Shown in pieces: positions 63,960 through 64,000 of a DNA stretch of 64,000 bases. The notes beneath the pieces are model-generated. The model did no database searches. It was given only the letters and a program-made list of their open reading frames with translations, and was not told the origin of the DNA. The position numbers and the translations under genes were made by a program. The stretch's first letter is position 1. Every line of letters starts with the position of its first letter. This DNA comes from Rhodobacterales bacterium (GTDB taxonomy: Bacteria > Pseudomonadota > Alphaproteobacteria > Rhodobacterales > Rhodobacteraceae). Location: positions 1-64,000 of the forward strand of contig PDRW01000024.1 of the NCBI GenBank assembly GCA_002746935.1, written 5' to 3'.

Positions 63960-64000
63960 ATGAGTCTGGTCAAAACGCTTGCCCAGGTGGCTGTCGGCAT
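63960..64000 (+). CDS. Start of a protein running off the window
   Basis: ATG 63960 follows AAGGGGGAA and reads MSLVKTLAQVAVG to the end of the window. The start resembles small Rhodobacteraceae proteins beginning MSLxKTLAKVAIG, which may belong to a DUF533/DUF937-like group, but 13 residues cannot prove it. Confidence 0.55.
   Translation, partial: MSLVKTLAQVAVG

Overview
The window is 64 kb of high-GC bacterial chromosome. The proteins, the gene order (yceD-rpmF-plsX-fabH-ihfA-merR-tRNA-Pro; scpA-scpB; ycjX-acetyltransferase-ycjF; ppiD-trpE), the RpoH type, an OlsB-type acyltransferase and an abundant intergenic repeat built around CCCCCGGAGTATTT all point to an alphaproteobacterium of the Rhodobacteraceae/Roseobacter group. 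There is no rRNA, CRISPR array, plasmid or prophage module. Most of the window is ordinary housekeeping chromosome broken by short scars of lost genes and insertion sequences.

Layout. 1-2.6 kb: an IS5-type transposase cut by the window edge, a flavin reductase, then a lower-GC patch with a possible 45-residue membrane peptide, an IS110 remnant and a membrane protein. 3.0-4.8 kb: a sulfide-sensing pair, a BigR/SqrR-type repressor divergent from a persulfide dioxygenase, with a perfect ATTC-N8-GAAT operator between them. 4.8-5.8 kb: debris (short-chain dehydrogenase pseudogene, repeats, an orphan palindrome). 5.8-10.4 kb: maleylacetoacetate isomerase, ABC-F ATPase, OlsB, MsrB and a BamE-type lipoprotein. 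10.5-17 kb: YceD, L32, PlsX, FabH, IHF-alpha, a MerR regulator, tRNA-Pro(GGG) and a dCTP deaminase. 17-21 kb: ScpA/ScpB and a PLP sulfhydrylase. 21-24.8 kb: a repeat-bearing YibQ-like deacetylase-fold protein and trpG-trpD. 31-37 kb: PpiD, TrpE, MltG and FabF. 37-41.4 kb: a secreted phospholipase A2-like protein, a beta-hydroxyacid dehydrogenase and a penicillin-acylase-family hydrolase. 41.7-44.5 kb: a small TadG/TadE/TadE-type operon without the rest of a Tad machine. 44.9-63.8 kb: PepF, small membrane or secreted proteins, a Gfo/Idh/MocA oxidoreductase, RpoH, ValS, HisC-like aminotransferase, tRNA-Gly(CCC), IS256 remnant, IleS, YcjF/GNAT/YcjX and TruA.

The most interesting locus is 25.2-30.3 kb, lying between trpD and ppiD-trpE. 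A vSGLT-like sodium:solute symporter is followed within 21 bases by a periplasmic binding protein of the kind normally used by ABC sugar importers, then within 18 bases by a universal stress protein, and 131 bases later by an RpiR/SIS repressor. No ABC permease or ATPase is present. The arrangement resembles a TRAP transporter (binding protein, secondary carrier, UspA-like protein) but built on an SSS carrier; I infer a binding-protein-dependent sodium symporter for a sugar. Directly beside it, divergently oriented, lie the remains of a galT-galK operon: the GalT tail, a GalK with an internal deletion and frameshift, and a terminator. A nested palindrome containing TTCC-N6-GGAA sits in the shared promoter region.

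Two dispersed intergenic repeat families recur across the window (about eight and six copies), and at least four transposase genes survive only as fragments, which suggests an old, now inactive insertion history.
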